NCBI GenBank assembly: GCA_017525855.1
Contig: JAFXSE010000110.1
Location: 1-5,905 of the forward strand
Origin: Bacilli bacterium
GTDB taxonomy: Bacteria; Bacillota; Bacilli; RF39; UBA660
Length of the DNA: 5,905 nt
Direction of reading: 5' to 3'
In this document: positions 1 through 5,905 of the stretch, piece after piece
How the letters are laid out: every line of letters begins with the position of its first letter
Position numbering within the stretch: position 1 is the first letter of the stretch
Program-made: the position numbers and the translations under genes
The notes under the pieces: model-generated
The model's input: the letters and a program-made list of their open reading frames with translations, nothing else
What the model was told of the DNA's origin: nothing
Database searches by the model: none

Positions 1-298
1 AATAATTCATTAAATATTTTTTATTTAATCTTATTAAATTATTAATAAATAAAGTCAATCACATTATAAAAAAGATTAATTTTTTTATGCTATAATTTCT
101 ATTAAAATTACTTTTTCTCTTGTAAAAAATCATCTATATTTTTCACAATAAAAAAAATATTTTCTTAATTAATCAAAAAGAACTTTATATAATGTTCTAA
201 TTTAAAAAAAGGTAGTATATTATATTAAATTATATATGATAGTTTATATATTTAATTTTTTTTTAACCTTAATTTAATATAATTAACAAAAATATATA

Positions 299-310
299 TG
301 CCATTAGGCA
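299..310. repeat. Small inverted repeat TGCC-ATTA-GGCA
   Basis: A perfect 4-bp stem (TGCC/GGCA) around the loop ATTA, about 40 bases past the stop codon on the gene's strand. It is the densest G/C cluster in the 3' flank (six G/C in twelve bases). The stem is too short to be confident of function; it could be a weak 3'-end hairpin in the transcript or chance. Confidence 0.3.
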
Positions 311-332
311 AAGATAATCTTTATAATTTTTA

Positions 333-338
333 TTTATT
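333..338 (-). promoter_or_regulatory. Possible polyadenylation signal AATAAA
   Basis: AATAAA on the minus strand, 11 bases after the TAA stop, within 'TGAATAAATAAAAATT'. A position so close to the stop is usual in compact protist genomes, but in 12% G+C DNA this hexamer is expected often by chance, so it is only a candidate. Confidence 0.3.
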
Positions 339-349
339 CATTGATTTTT

Positions 350-3300
350 TTAATTTTTTTTCAATAATAAATCAGGATCAGCTCCACCAGTATTTTGATT
401 TTGCTGGAAAGAAATATGTTTTACCTGTTCTACTAAACCTTTATTCTGTTGTTGAATTATAGCAACAACAACTGCAAGTCCAGCAACTAAAATAATTAAA
501 ATAATCACAATAATTACAAATAAAGTAGTATTACTACTATTTTTATCAGAAGAAGTTTTTTTTGATGGTCTAATTAATTTAACACCTTTATAGGCTACAT
601 AATCTAAAATAGTTTCTTGTTGGATTTGTGCAATAACTTGTAAATAAGCCCAATTTGTAAAAGCACCTTCCGCTGTTAATGTTATTTTATCTTCTGTTGG
701 ATTTCTTTTGTAAACAGTATAATAAGGTGATTCCATTACAGCAATTGTTTCATAGTCTTCTCCTTCTATAAGAGTGGAGTTTTCAACTACTTTGAAGAAA
801 TAAGTGATATTTGCTTTGTCCTTATCTATATCTATTCTGTTAAATGTACATTTTATTATATTTTTTTCTTTATCTATTTCATCCAAATGTTCATCTATTG
901 AAAGGACATTATTATCTTCTAAAATTTTATAGTCAGTAAAATCATTTTCACTTCCTACATTTATATATTTGAAGACATAATTGTATAATAAATAGTTATT
1001 TTGCTGTTTGTTTTCCTTTTTGAAAAAATTTAAATATATAAAATCTTTTTTTGGATTTTCTATAGTAATTAATATTTTTCCTCTTCCTTTTTCAGCTTTT
1101 TTAATATAATCAGTATTATTATTTCTTATCATTCTATCATTAATACAAAAATCAAGATATTGACTATTAAAAGCAAGTTCTATAATCATATATTTTTTAG
1201 ATTTATCTATTTTTAATTTATAAAAATTAGTAAAATATCCACTAATATATCTTCCATAATTGAAAGTTTTTTCAACAGGGACAATTCCACTATTAATTTT
1301 ACTAAATTGTGCTTCAACATTAAATTTTGAATATTTTTGAGTAGGATTACTTTCTTCAATAGATAAATATAAAGTAGGATTATCAGTTGCTTTTATATTA
1401 TAAGAAGAGATAGTTTCTTCACTTATGAAAACTTGAGCAGTTTTAATAGCAGGATCATATTCTCCAAATATAGTTCTACCAAAAGTAGGTGCTAATTCAG
1501 GACTTTGTTTAGCCTTATAAACAGTACTTTCTTTAGCAAGTGCAGCCCTAATAATTAGTGGGGAAGTTGAATATTCACCCTCAGTATCAATATATGAATC
1601 TTTGAATGTTACTGCAAGATTTAAATCATTGAAAGAAGCGCCAACTTTACTATATAAATATACTGGTAAATGAGTATCTCTATATCCTATTTCTAAAGAA
1701 TGTCCATATAGTATTTCGTCGAAATTAGTTTCTCCATCTCTTATATAGTAGGAAACATAAAAAACAAAGGTTGATTCTTCACCAGCTCCTGCTGATGCTT
1801 TCCTATTAGTTATAATTAATTCTTCTAAATTTGAGCCTGAAGTTAAAGATAGTCTATCTCCTTTTCCTCTTAAATTATAAACTGTATTAGGGTCATTTTT
1901 CCACATAAGATCTGCTTCTCCACTTAAAGTAACAATATTAACAATAAGACTTGATGAGAAGAATTTTAATATTAAGTTGTCTACAGAAACTGATAACAAT
2001 TGCTCACTACTTGGATTAGGATAAAAAGAATAACTATCTTTACTAAGAGTATCATACATTGGCAAAGAAGTAATTATCATTATATCATTTTTTATATCAG
2101 AAATAACGTTTACAAATAAATAATATTTTGTTCTTCCAGGAACTAATTTTGTAGTAATGTAGTCAACACCACTATCTATTGTACTATATTGTGCAGACTG
2201 TGATGTAGGTATTTTTGATCTTAAAGAAGCATAATTATATTCATCATAACTTTCTCTTTCTATAAAAGATGCAAAAGTATTTGTGACAGCACTTTGATTT
2301 AGAGAAGTAGCATGGACTAAAAGAGGCATTTCTAAATTTACATCTTCATCATCATATGTTATCATGAATAAACAACGATAACTATTATCATCTAAATAAT
2401 GTGGAGTACAAAGTATTTTATGATCAGTATTTACTTCTATTATATCTAAATTATCATCTAAATTTGGCTGATGTACTCTAAGTGAAAATATTTCAGTATC
2501 AACTGAATCAGTTTTATCTGTCCAGACACCAATCACTAAATTTATATCTTGTAAAGAACCTTTATTTGGTATGTCAATTAATCTTTGATTTGCTTTTTGT
2601 AAAATTTCTAATTTATCTATAGAAAAAATTGAATCTCTTCCAGGTGGAAGTAAAGTAAAATCTGCGTTTTTTGTGGTGGGTCTTGTTCCTCCAACATTAA
2701 TATATAGTCCAGCTACTTCAGACTGCCAATCAAAATCAACTTGCATAGAATCATGAGGAAGCCAAATTTCATAAAATTGGGAAATTCTTTCATTTTCTGC
2801 AATTTCAACACTTCCTACGATATATTCATTGACTTGAATAACAACTTTAGGAATGTCTGAATATGCCTGGGTATTAGGACTTACTGTTGCTGTAATTGTA
2901 AATGGATAAAATTTGGAATCATTTACATAGTCACCAATTTGTGAAACTTGGACGGATAGTAATAAATAACATCCTTCTATACAATCTTGAGTATCTTCAA
3001 CATTAATTTCTAATTTTTTAGTATAAAGATTGAAATAAAATGAATCTTCCCAACCATCTGAAGGCATTCTATATATTCCTCTCCAATTTGCATCTTCATC
3101 TGGTGACACTTGATCTTTTCTTACAATTTTTCCCCATAAATTTCCAAAATCTCTCAGGAAATTTATTGAAACTTCCCCTCCTTCATTTTTTCCAATTTCA
3201 GTATATAAATAATAAAATTTATCACCACATGTAAAATCTTTTTTTGCATGACTTTTTTGTAAATATGACGGAGTATTTAAAATTTGTCTAACAGTAATTT

Positions 3301-5806
3301 CAATCATTGGTTCTGTTTTAACTGTACCAGGTATAAAATCTGTGAATGTTGCTTCAATTATAATATTGCATAAATTATCTTTTCCACACTTATTTATAAT
3401 ATCATTTCCAGGTAAGAATAACATTTGACTTCTTGTAATAGTATAAGATCTTATATATTCTTTATCAGTGTTAGTATAAATTTTTAAATTGTAAAAACCT
3501 TCATCTATAATATTGACATAAATAACTAAATCATTTTCTGGATTTGCATGAGGATATAAAAATCGAATAGTTTTAAATGTATCATCAAAAATAACTTGTT
3601 GATTGATATTTTCTCCAACAACTATTTCTGTCTCAACATTATCATCTTTTGATTCATAGCCTGCTACATATAACATACACATTTTATGATTATAATTTGA
3701 TAAATCTGCTTCTTTTATTTTTATTACATATTCATAACTTTCAGATTTATACAAATTTGAATTTTCCAATAAAATTTCTTGGGCATAACCATCAAAGAAA
3801 GAAATTTCCTTGCCAATTCTAGTAACATTGAAATCACAATTAAGAGCGAAAAAGTTTGCTAAAAAGGGTTGTCCAGCTTTATATCTATAATTTTGCAAAT
3901 ATATAGTTTTACTCTTTTCAAAAGTAGTTGGGTCTATTTCAACTAAATAGCTTTTTCCTGAAGTAATAGTTTCTACATTTTGAACGCTTGATAGAGGGTC
4001 AATTTCATATTTTATAGAAAAAAATGAATTAAGTTTTGCTTGATAATCAATATTTACAGAATCAAAAGTTTTTTTGAGTAAATTAAAATGATAATGAATT
4101 TTATTTGAAAGATAATATTTATAATTATTAGCAAGATATAATTCAGTATTTTTAATATCAAAAGTAACATCTCCAGTGTATATCATAATATCTATACTTA
4201 ATCTAGTTATTTCCACAGCAGATTTTAAATCCAATTTAAATGTACCTTTTTCTTCTTTTGTGACAAATTTAGAAAATTCCTCATTTTCTATCAAAGTTAT
4301 TTCTTTTCCTTTAGTAAAAACAGAACTTTCCACTTCGCAATATCCTTTATTATCATTATCATCATCTTTGCAATAAACTATAACTACTTTTTTATTTTCA
4401 TCAAGTGCTTCAGAGTCTTTACTTATTTCTTTATCATAAATAGCCATTTTATTTACAATTTTTATTTTATCTTTTTCTTCTAAATTTTTTTCATTATAAA
4501 AACAATAAGGATAACTTGAACAATCTGTTACATATGTTTCAGTCACACCTTTTCTATTATATATATTAAAATTAAGTCTTTGATTACTTTGTTCGTATTT
4601 TCCCGAACTATATACAGCATAAGACCCCTTTGGAATTAATCTTCTATATATTTCATTCATTGTTTGAGGAGGATAAAAATCATAAAAACTTTCAAGTCTT
4701 GTTGGCTCTATAATTGATATAGAATAGGCAACAGTTTGTTTTTTAACTGTTTTCTCAGAAGAAAATTCAAAACATACAGTTCTGGCTTTTCCTTCATTTT
4801 CAATTAAATAAGCAAGTTGACCATCAGAAATTTCTTGTTTACTTTGAACCAAAATTTGATTTCTTTCATCGACTAGATAAAATAAAGCATATTTAGAATG
4901 AATTCTTCCTGTTAAATAATATTTATTAACATTTTTAAATTGATCAGTTCCCATTACACTTATTGGAAAACATTCTTCATTATAATATCCGTCAGAGGGA
5001 TCTATCATACCCATAATTACTGGCCCATTTGGATATAAAAAATTATCTGCCGCATTATTAGCACGGTCGACAAGATGAACATTAAGAGTTATATAATCCC
5101 CAGCTGTAGCACCTTTAATTGTAAAAATAGTTAAAAGATCATTATCTTTAGGTTCAAGTGGAAAAGTTATAATTTTTCCATTATTAAATGTATATGGAGT
5201 TTTATCTACTCCGTCAATACTTATTTGAGCGGTATTACTTCCTTCAATACCAATTGTTAGGTAGTCACTTTCTGTTGCTTCACCTTTTACTTCGAATCTC
5301 ATTTCTCTATTTCCAGTAGAAACTAAATAAGAATAAGATGTTTGTGTATCAATTTCCAAAGATTGTAATCCTTCAAATTTAATATTATAATTACAATTGT
5401 CTTCTTTACATGTAACTAAAACATATAATTCATCAGAACCTTCATAAAATTGCTCCCTTTTTAATAATAATATTGCCGGTCCCCCATTTGTTACTCTAGA
5501 AATTGCTTGTTTATTATCTCGACAATTTGCATCTGATGGAGAAAAGCATAAAATTGGGGTAGGAATGTCTCCTTTTGGAGTTACTGTAACTTTCATATAA
5601 TAATTGCAACTTTTTGAGTCAAGGTTTAAAGCATAAGTCACTTTTTGCTCAGCATTTTGGATATCTTTTTCAGCATATTGTTTTTCTTCTTCATATTCAA
5701 TCCATACTGTTTCTGCAGAAATAAATGATATACAAATTAAAAATATTAATGAAATTTGAAATAAAGATTTTAAATTTTTATTCAATAGATTTTTTTTTGC
5801 CATCAT
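350..5806 (-). CDS. Giant type I membrane protein with a tandem beta-sandwich (PPC-like) ectodomain; function unknown
   Basis: An uninterrupted 1818-residue frame ending in TAA (352-350). Seen: signal peptide (1-31), a long beta-strand-rich region without catalytic motifs, a hydrophobic helix (about 1760-1784) and a 34-residue tail, giving an outside-N, inside-C topology. The ectodomain has 22 cysteines and eight N-X-S/T sequons (N660, N962, N1170, N1563, N1666, N1676, N1756, N1759). Modules at about 845-976, 994-1113, 1280-1354 and 1518-1597 resemble PPC-type beta sandwiches. From memory, not verified, large uncharacterised ciliate transmembrane proteins share stretches of this kind. Start: an in-frame TAA lies directly before the first of two adjacent ATG codons (5806-5804 and 5803-5801), so translation begins at one of them; the second has A at -3, the first T. 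No intron is needed. Inference: a cell-surface or endomembrane receptor, adhesin or sorting protein. The gene call is near certain; the role is open. Confidence 0.96.
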   Translation of the reverse strand: MMAKKNLLNKNLKSLFQISLIFLICISFISAETVWIEYEEEKQYAEKDIQNAEQKVTYALNLDSKSCNYYMKVTVTPKGDIPTPILCFSPSDANCRDNKQAISRVTNGGPAILLLKREQFYEGSDELYVLVTCKEDNCNYNIKFEGLQSLEIDTQTSYSYLVSTGNREMRFEVKGEATESDYLTIGIEGSNTAQISIDGVDKTPYTFNNGKIITFPLEPKDNDLLTIFTIKGATAGDYITLNVHLVDRANNAADNFLYPNGPVIMGMIDPSDGYYNEECFPISVMGTDQFKNVNKYYLTGRIHSKYALFYLVDERNQILVQSKQEISDGQLAYLIENEGKARTVCFEFSSEKTVKKQTVAYSISIIEPTRLESFYDFYPPQTMNEIYRRLIPKGSYAVYSSGKYEQSNQRLNFNIYNRKGVTETYVTDCSSYPYCFYNEKNLEEKDKIKIVNKMAIYDKEISKDSEALDENKKVVIVYCKDDDNDNKGYCEVESSVFTKGKEITLIENEEFSKFVTKEEKGTFKLDLKSAVEITRLSIDIMIYTGDVTFDIKNTELYLANNYKYYLSNKIHYHFNLLKKTFDSVNIDYQAKLNSFFSIKYEIDPLSSVQNVETITSGKSYLVEIDPTTFEKSKTIYLQNYRYKAGQPFLANFFALNCDFNVTRIGKEISFFDGYAQEILLENSNLYKSESYEYVIKIKEADLSNYNHKMCMLYVAGYESKDDNVETEIVVGENINQQVIFDDTFKTIRFLYPHANPENDLVIYVNIIDEGFYNLKIYTNTDKEYIRSYTITRSQMLFLPGNDIINKCGKDNLCNIIIEATFTDFIPGTVKTEPMIEITVRQILNTPSYLQKSHAKKDFTCGDKFYYLYTEIGKNEGGEVSINFLRDFGNLWGKIVRKDQVSPDEDANWRGIYRMPSDGWEDSFYFNLYTKKLEINVEDTQDCIEGCYLLLSVQVSQIGDYVNDSKFYPFTITATVSPNTQAYSDIPKVVIQVNEYIVGSVEIAENERISQFYEIWLPHDSMQVDFDWQSEVAGLYINVGGTRPTTKNADFTLLPPGRDSIFSIDKLEILQKANQRLIDIPNKGSLQDINLVIGVWTDKTDSVDTEIFSLRVHQPNLDDNLDIIEVNTDHKILCTPHYLDDNSYRCLFMITYDDEDVNLEMPLLVHATSLNQSAVTNTFASFIERESYDEYNYASLRSKIPTSQSAQYSTIDSGVDYITTKLVPGRTKYYLFVNVISDIKNDIMIITSLPMYDTLSKDSYSFYPNPSSEQLLSVSVDNLILKFFSSSLIVNIVTLSGEADLMWKNDPNTVYNLRGKGDRLSLTSGSNLEELIITNRKASAGAGEESTFVFYVSYYIRDGETNFDEILYGHSLEIGYRDTHLPVYLYSKVGASFNDLNLAVTFKDSYIDTEGEYSTSPLIIRAALAKESTVYKAKQSPELAPTFGRTIFGEYDPAIKTAQVFISEETISSYNIKATDNPTLYLSIEESNPTQKYSKFNVEAQFSKINSGIVPVEKTFNYGRYISGYFTNFYKLKIDKSKKYMIIELAFNSQYLDFCINDRMIRNNNTDYIKKAEKGRGKILITIENPKKDFIYLNFFKKENKQQNNYLLYNYVFKYINVGSENDFTDYKILEDNNVLSIDEHLDEIDKEKNIIKCTFNRIDIDKDKANITYFFKVVENSTLIEGEDYETIAVMESPYYTVYKRNPTEDKITLTAEGAFTNWAYLQVIAQIQQETILDYVAYKGVKLIRPSKKTSSDKNSSNTTLFVIIVIILIILVAGLAVVVAIIQQQNKGLVEQVKHISFQQNQNTGGADPDLLLKKN
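353..454 (-). other. Cytosolic tail with acidic di-leucine sorting motif, residues 1785-1818
   Basis: The 34-residue tail is QQQNKG, LVEQVKHISFQQNQ, then NTGGADPDLLLKKN. D1810-P-D-L-L-L fits both the [DE]xxxL[LI] motif (adaptors AP-1/2/3) and the DxxLL motif (GGA adaptors), at 362-379 on the DNA. This is known sorting-motif grammar; its use here is inferred. 'VKHISF' is a second compact block that could be a binding site or phosphosite (S1799). The tail holds no kinase, ITAM or actin-binding domain. Confidence 0.6.
455..529 (-). other. Transmembrane helix, residues about 1760-1784
   Basis: Twenty-five residues from T1760 to I1784 without charge, dominated by I, V, L and A. They are preceded by a polar linker (KKTSSDKNSSN, with sequons at N1756 and N1759) and followed by QQQNKG. 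A1778 and A1782 form a small-xxx-small pair of the kind that can mediate helix packing; this is suggestive only. With the signal peptide it fixes the C-terminus in the cytosol. Confidence 0.95.
569..829 (-). other. Membrane-proximal module, residues about 1660-1746
   Basis: ITYFFKVVENSTLIEGEDYET, then AVMESPYYTVYKRNP, KITLTAEGAFTNWAYLQVIAQI and LDYVAYKGVKLIRPS. Seven or so amphipathic strands, ending 14 residues before the membrane helix, suggest a fibronectin-III-like or similar beta sandwich forming the stalk base. No cysteines; sequons at N1666 and N1676. The stretch 'NWAYLQVIAQIQQ' looks strongly constrained. The exact fold is not decided by the sequence. Confidence 0.4.
1016..1255 (-). 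other. Beta-rich module, residues about 1518-1597
   Basis: GRYISGYFTNFYKLKIDKSKKYMIIELAF, then YLDFCINDR and a basic-glycine segment leading to GKILITIENP and DFIYLNFFK. The strand order again looks PPC-like ('Y-x-L-x-I-x-x-x-x-x-Y-x-I-I-E-L'), with 'LDFCIN' at the position of the central 'DLYV' strand. C1554 has no near neighbour; the only later cysteine is C1653. N1563 lies in a loop with a sequon. This block is the most lysine-rich part of the ectodomain. Confidence 0.4.
1745..1969 (-). other. PPC-like module with 'SGEADLMW' strand, residues about 1280-1354
   Basis: SSLIVNIVTLSGEADLMWKNDPNTVYNLRGKGDRLSLTS, followed by EELIITNRK and STFVFYVSYY, shows in order the PPC elements: 'L-x-V-x-x-x-x-x-S-G-E-A-D-L', a loop, a basic-glycine turn, then two closing strands. 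'SGEADL' is the nearest match in this protein to the canonical 'SGDADL' core. It falls within the long cysteine-free part of the ectodomain (1146-1553). The family call is inferred from pattern and spacing. Confidence 0.5.
2468..2827 (-). other. Best PPC-like module, residues about 994-1113
   Basis: ISQFYEIWLPHDSMQVDFDW, then VAGLYINVGGTRPTTKNADF, follows the PPC pattern closely: a Y-containing strand, a second strand, a 'DLYV-x-x-G-x-x-P-T' hairpin and an F/Y-D-like end. The aspartates of the canonical 'GDADLY' strand are replaced by 'EVAGLY'. The module then runs through LLPPGRDSIFSIDK and QDINLVIGVWTD to EIFSLRVHQP. It contains no cysteine, so it would be held by its hydrophobic core alone. 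PPC domains are usually attached to secreted bacterial proteases and glycosidases as accessory modules; here no enzyme is attached. Confidence 0.5.
2879..3274 (-). other. PPC-like beta-sandwich module, residues about 845-976
   Basis: Opens with C860 and the strand KFYYLYTEI, continues with EVSINFLRDFGNLWGKIVRK, then DEDANWRGIYRMP, and closes with DCIEGCYLLLSVQV and FYPFTITATVSP. PPC domains have the order: strand with tyrosines, a 'G-D-A-D-L-Y-V'-type strand, then a final strand giving 'Y-x-L-x-V'. 'FGNLWGKIV' would be the degenerate central strand. C942/C946 are three residues apart and probably bonded; C860 may pair elsewhere. N962 is a glycosylation sequon in the closing hairpin. Inferred from pattern. 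Confidence 0.45.
4502..4687 (-). other. Recognisable ectodomain block with 'YRRLIPKGSYAVY' motif, residues about 374-435
   Basis: The block runs from the aromatic/proline stretch FYDFYPPQ through IYRRLIPKGSYAVYSSGKY, then NFNIYNRKG, to the cysteine pair C429/C435 with SSYPY between. The dense mix of aromatic, proline and glycine residues looks like a conserved core rather than drifting linker. From memory, similar blocks occur in large uncharacterised ciliate transmembrane proteins; I could not check this. It is followed by a charged loop with an acidic cluster (DDDNDN, 481-486) between C479 and C490. Confidence 0.35.
5369..5653 (-). other. N-terminal cysteine-paired beta module, residues about 52-146
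   Basis: Alternating hydrophobic strands (KVTYALNL, YYMKVTVTP, PAILLL, ELYVLVTC, YNIKFEG) with five cysteines: C67, C87, C95, C133 and C138. The ending, a strand 'LYVLVTC' followed by an acidic turn and 'CNYNIKFEG', has the strand-turn-strand pattern with which PPC-like modules close. C87/C95 and C133/C138 are plausible disulfides, leaving C67 for a longer-range partner. Homology to the PPC fold is inferred from pattern only. Confidence 0.45.
5714..5806 (-). other. Signal peptide, residues 1-31
   Basis: Residues 1-14 are basic (K4, K5, K10, K13), followed by an uninterrupted hydrophobic core (about 15-29, LFQISLIFLICISFI), then S30-A31 before the acidic stretch that begins at E32. Cleavage after A31 is the best fit to the small-residue rule at -1, although I29 at -3 is less typical. 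With the C-terminal helix this makes the protein type I. If the second ATG is used, the signal peptide is only one residue shorter. Confidence 0.9.
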
Positions 5807-5905
5807 TTATTTTATATATCTTATAAATAATTAATTTTATAAATAATAATTAAATATTTATATAAATTATTTTTATATTTAATTTATTTTAATTATTTTT
5901 TAATA
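5807..5905 (-). promoter_or_regulatory. Upstream region / presumptive promoter, almost pure A/T
   Basis: Only one G/C base (5820) occurs in 99 bases. Several TATAAA-like words exist on the gene's strand, for example 5841-5836, about 30 bases before the ATG, but in such DNA they carry little weight. An 11-bp direct repeat TTATAAATAAT occurs at 5821-5831 and 5837-5847, 16 bases apart. The 5' UTR must be short or lie wholly within this DNA. No telomere repeat is seen at the right end. Confidence 0.5.

Larger units (their letters stand above)
1..349. other. AT-rich non-coding DNA downstream of the gene
   Basis: 42 of 349 bases are G or C (about 12%). Stops are frequent on both strands and I see no credible reading frame, tRNA or other RNA gene. 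A/T runs such as TTTAAAAAAA (211-220) and ATTTTTTTTTAA are scattered through it. No telomere-type C4A2 or C4A4 repeat is present at base 1. Apart from the AATAAA and the small hairpin I see nothing functional in it. Confidence 0.85.

Noticed and set aside
1..20. Telomere at a window end
   Set aside because: Neither end shows C4A2, C4A4, TTAGGG-type or other tandem short repeats; only irregular A/T sequence.
1..349. Second gene or RNA gene in the left flank
   Set aside because: About 12% G+C with frequent stops on both strands and no tRNA-like cloverleaf or conserved RNA motif visible.
350..361. C-terminal KKN as a KKxx ER-retrieval signal
   Set aside because: The lysines are at -2 and -3 from the end; retrieval needs them at -3 and -4 (or -3 and -5), so the motif does not fit.
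3040..3234. Plus-strand open frame of 64 codons
   Set aside because: It lies wholly opposite the large gene, has low-complexity Leu/Phe/His-rich composition from reading AT-rich coding DNA backwards, and lacks any domain or signal.
4176..4376. Plus-strand open frame of 66 codons
   Set aside because: It is antisense to the ectodomain; its Ser/Leu-rich sequence mirrors the Lys/Glu-rich codons of the real gene. No independent support.
350..5806. Ciliate immobilisation antigen or VSP-type coat protein
   Set aside because: Those have regular cysteine-rich CxxC repeats, and i-antigens are GPI-anchored. Here cysteines are sparse and there is a true transmembrane helix with a cytosolic tail.
350..5806. 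Bacterial or phage surface protein
   Set aside because: No ribosome binding site precedes the start, both flanks are eukaryote-like AT deserts, no operon neighbours exist, and there is no sortase motif or other bacterial anchor. The sorting motif and sequons suit a eukaryote.

Overview
The window is one very large, intron-free protein gene on the minus strand (350-5806, 1818 codons), flanked by extremely AT-rich non-coding DNA. By my count the 349 bp on the 3' side of the gene hold 42 G/C bases (about 12%). The 99 bp on the 5' side hold one, and the last 85 bp are pure A/T. The coding part is roughly a quarter G+C, judged from a few sampled lines. Such flanks, a secretory signal peptide, a C-terminal membrane anchor and no bacterial signals point to an AT-rich single-celled eukaryote. 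The reading frame is open for 1818 codons in the standard code and uses CAA/CAG for Gln and TGG for Trp, with no internal TAA, TAG or TGA. This argues against organisms such as Tetrahymena or Paramecium that read TAA/TAG as Gln. It fits a standard-code ciliate (Stentor-like or rumen ciliate), and an anaerobic fungus, amoebozoan or parabasalid is also possible. I lean to a ciliate, with only moderate confidence.

The encoded protein looks like a single-pass type I membrane protein. It has a signal peptide (residues 1-31), an extracellular or lumenal part of about 1730 residues, one transmembrane helix (about 1760-1784) and a 34-residue cytosolic tail. The outer part is rich in alternating beta-strand sequence and appears to be a chain of roughly 100-150-residue beta-sandwich modules. 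Several of these resemble the PPC (bacterial pre-peptidase C-terminal) fold. It carries 22 cysteines, mostly in close pairs, and 8 N-glycosylation sequons. No catalytic domain is recognisable. The function is unknown; an elongated surface or endomembrane receptor or adhesin is the simplest reading. The tail ends in an acidic di-leucine motif, suggesting clathrin-adaptor sorting.

Layout on the + strand: 1-349, AT-rich DNA downstream of the gene, with an AATAAA element and a small G/C-containing hairpin; 350-5806, the gene, read right to left; 5807-5905, the almost purely A/T upstream region. There is no second gene, RNA gene, mobile element or CRISPR array. One gene with short flanks on a 5.9 kb piece would also fit a gene-sized ciliate macronuclear chromosome, but no telomere repeats are present at either end to prove it.
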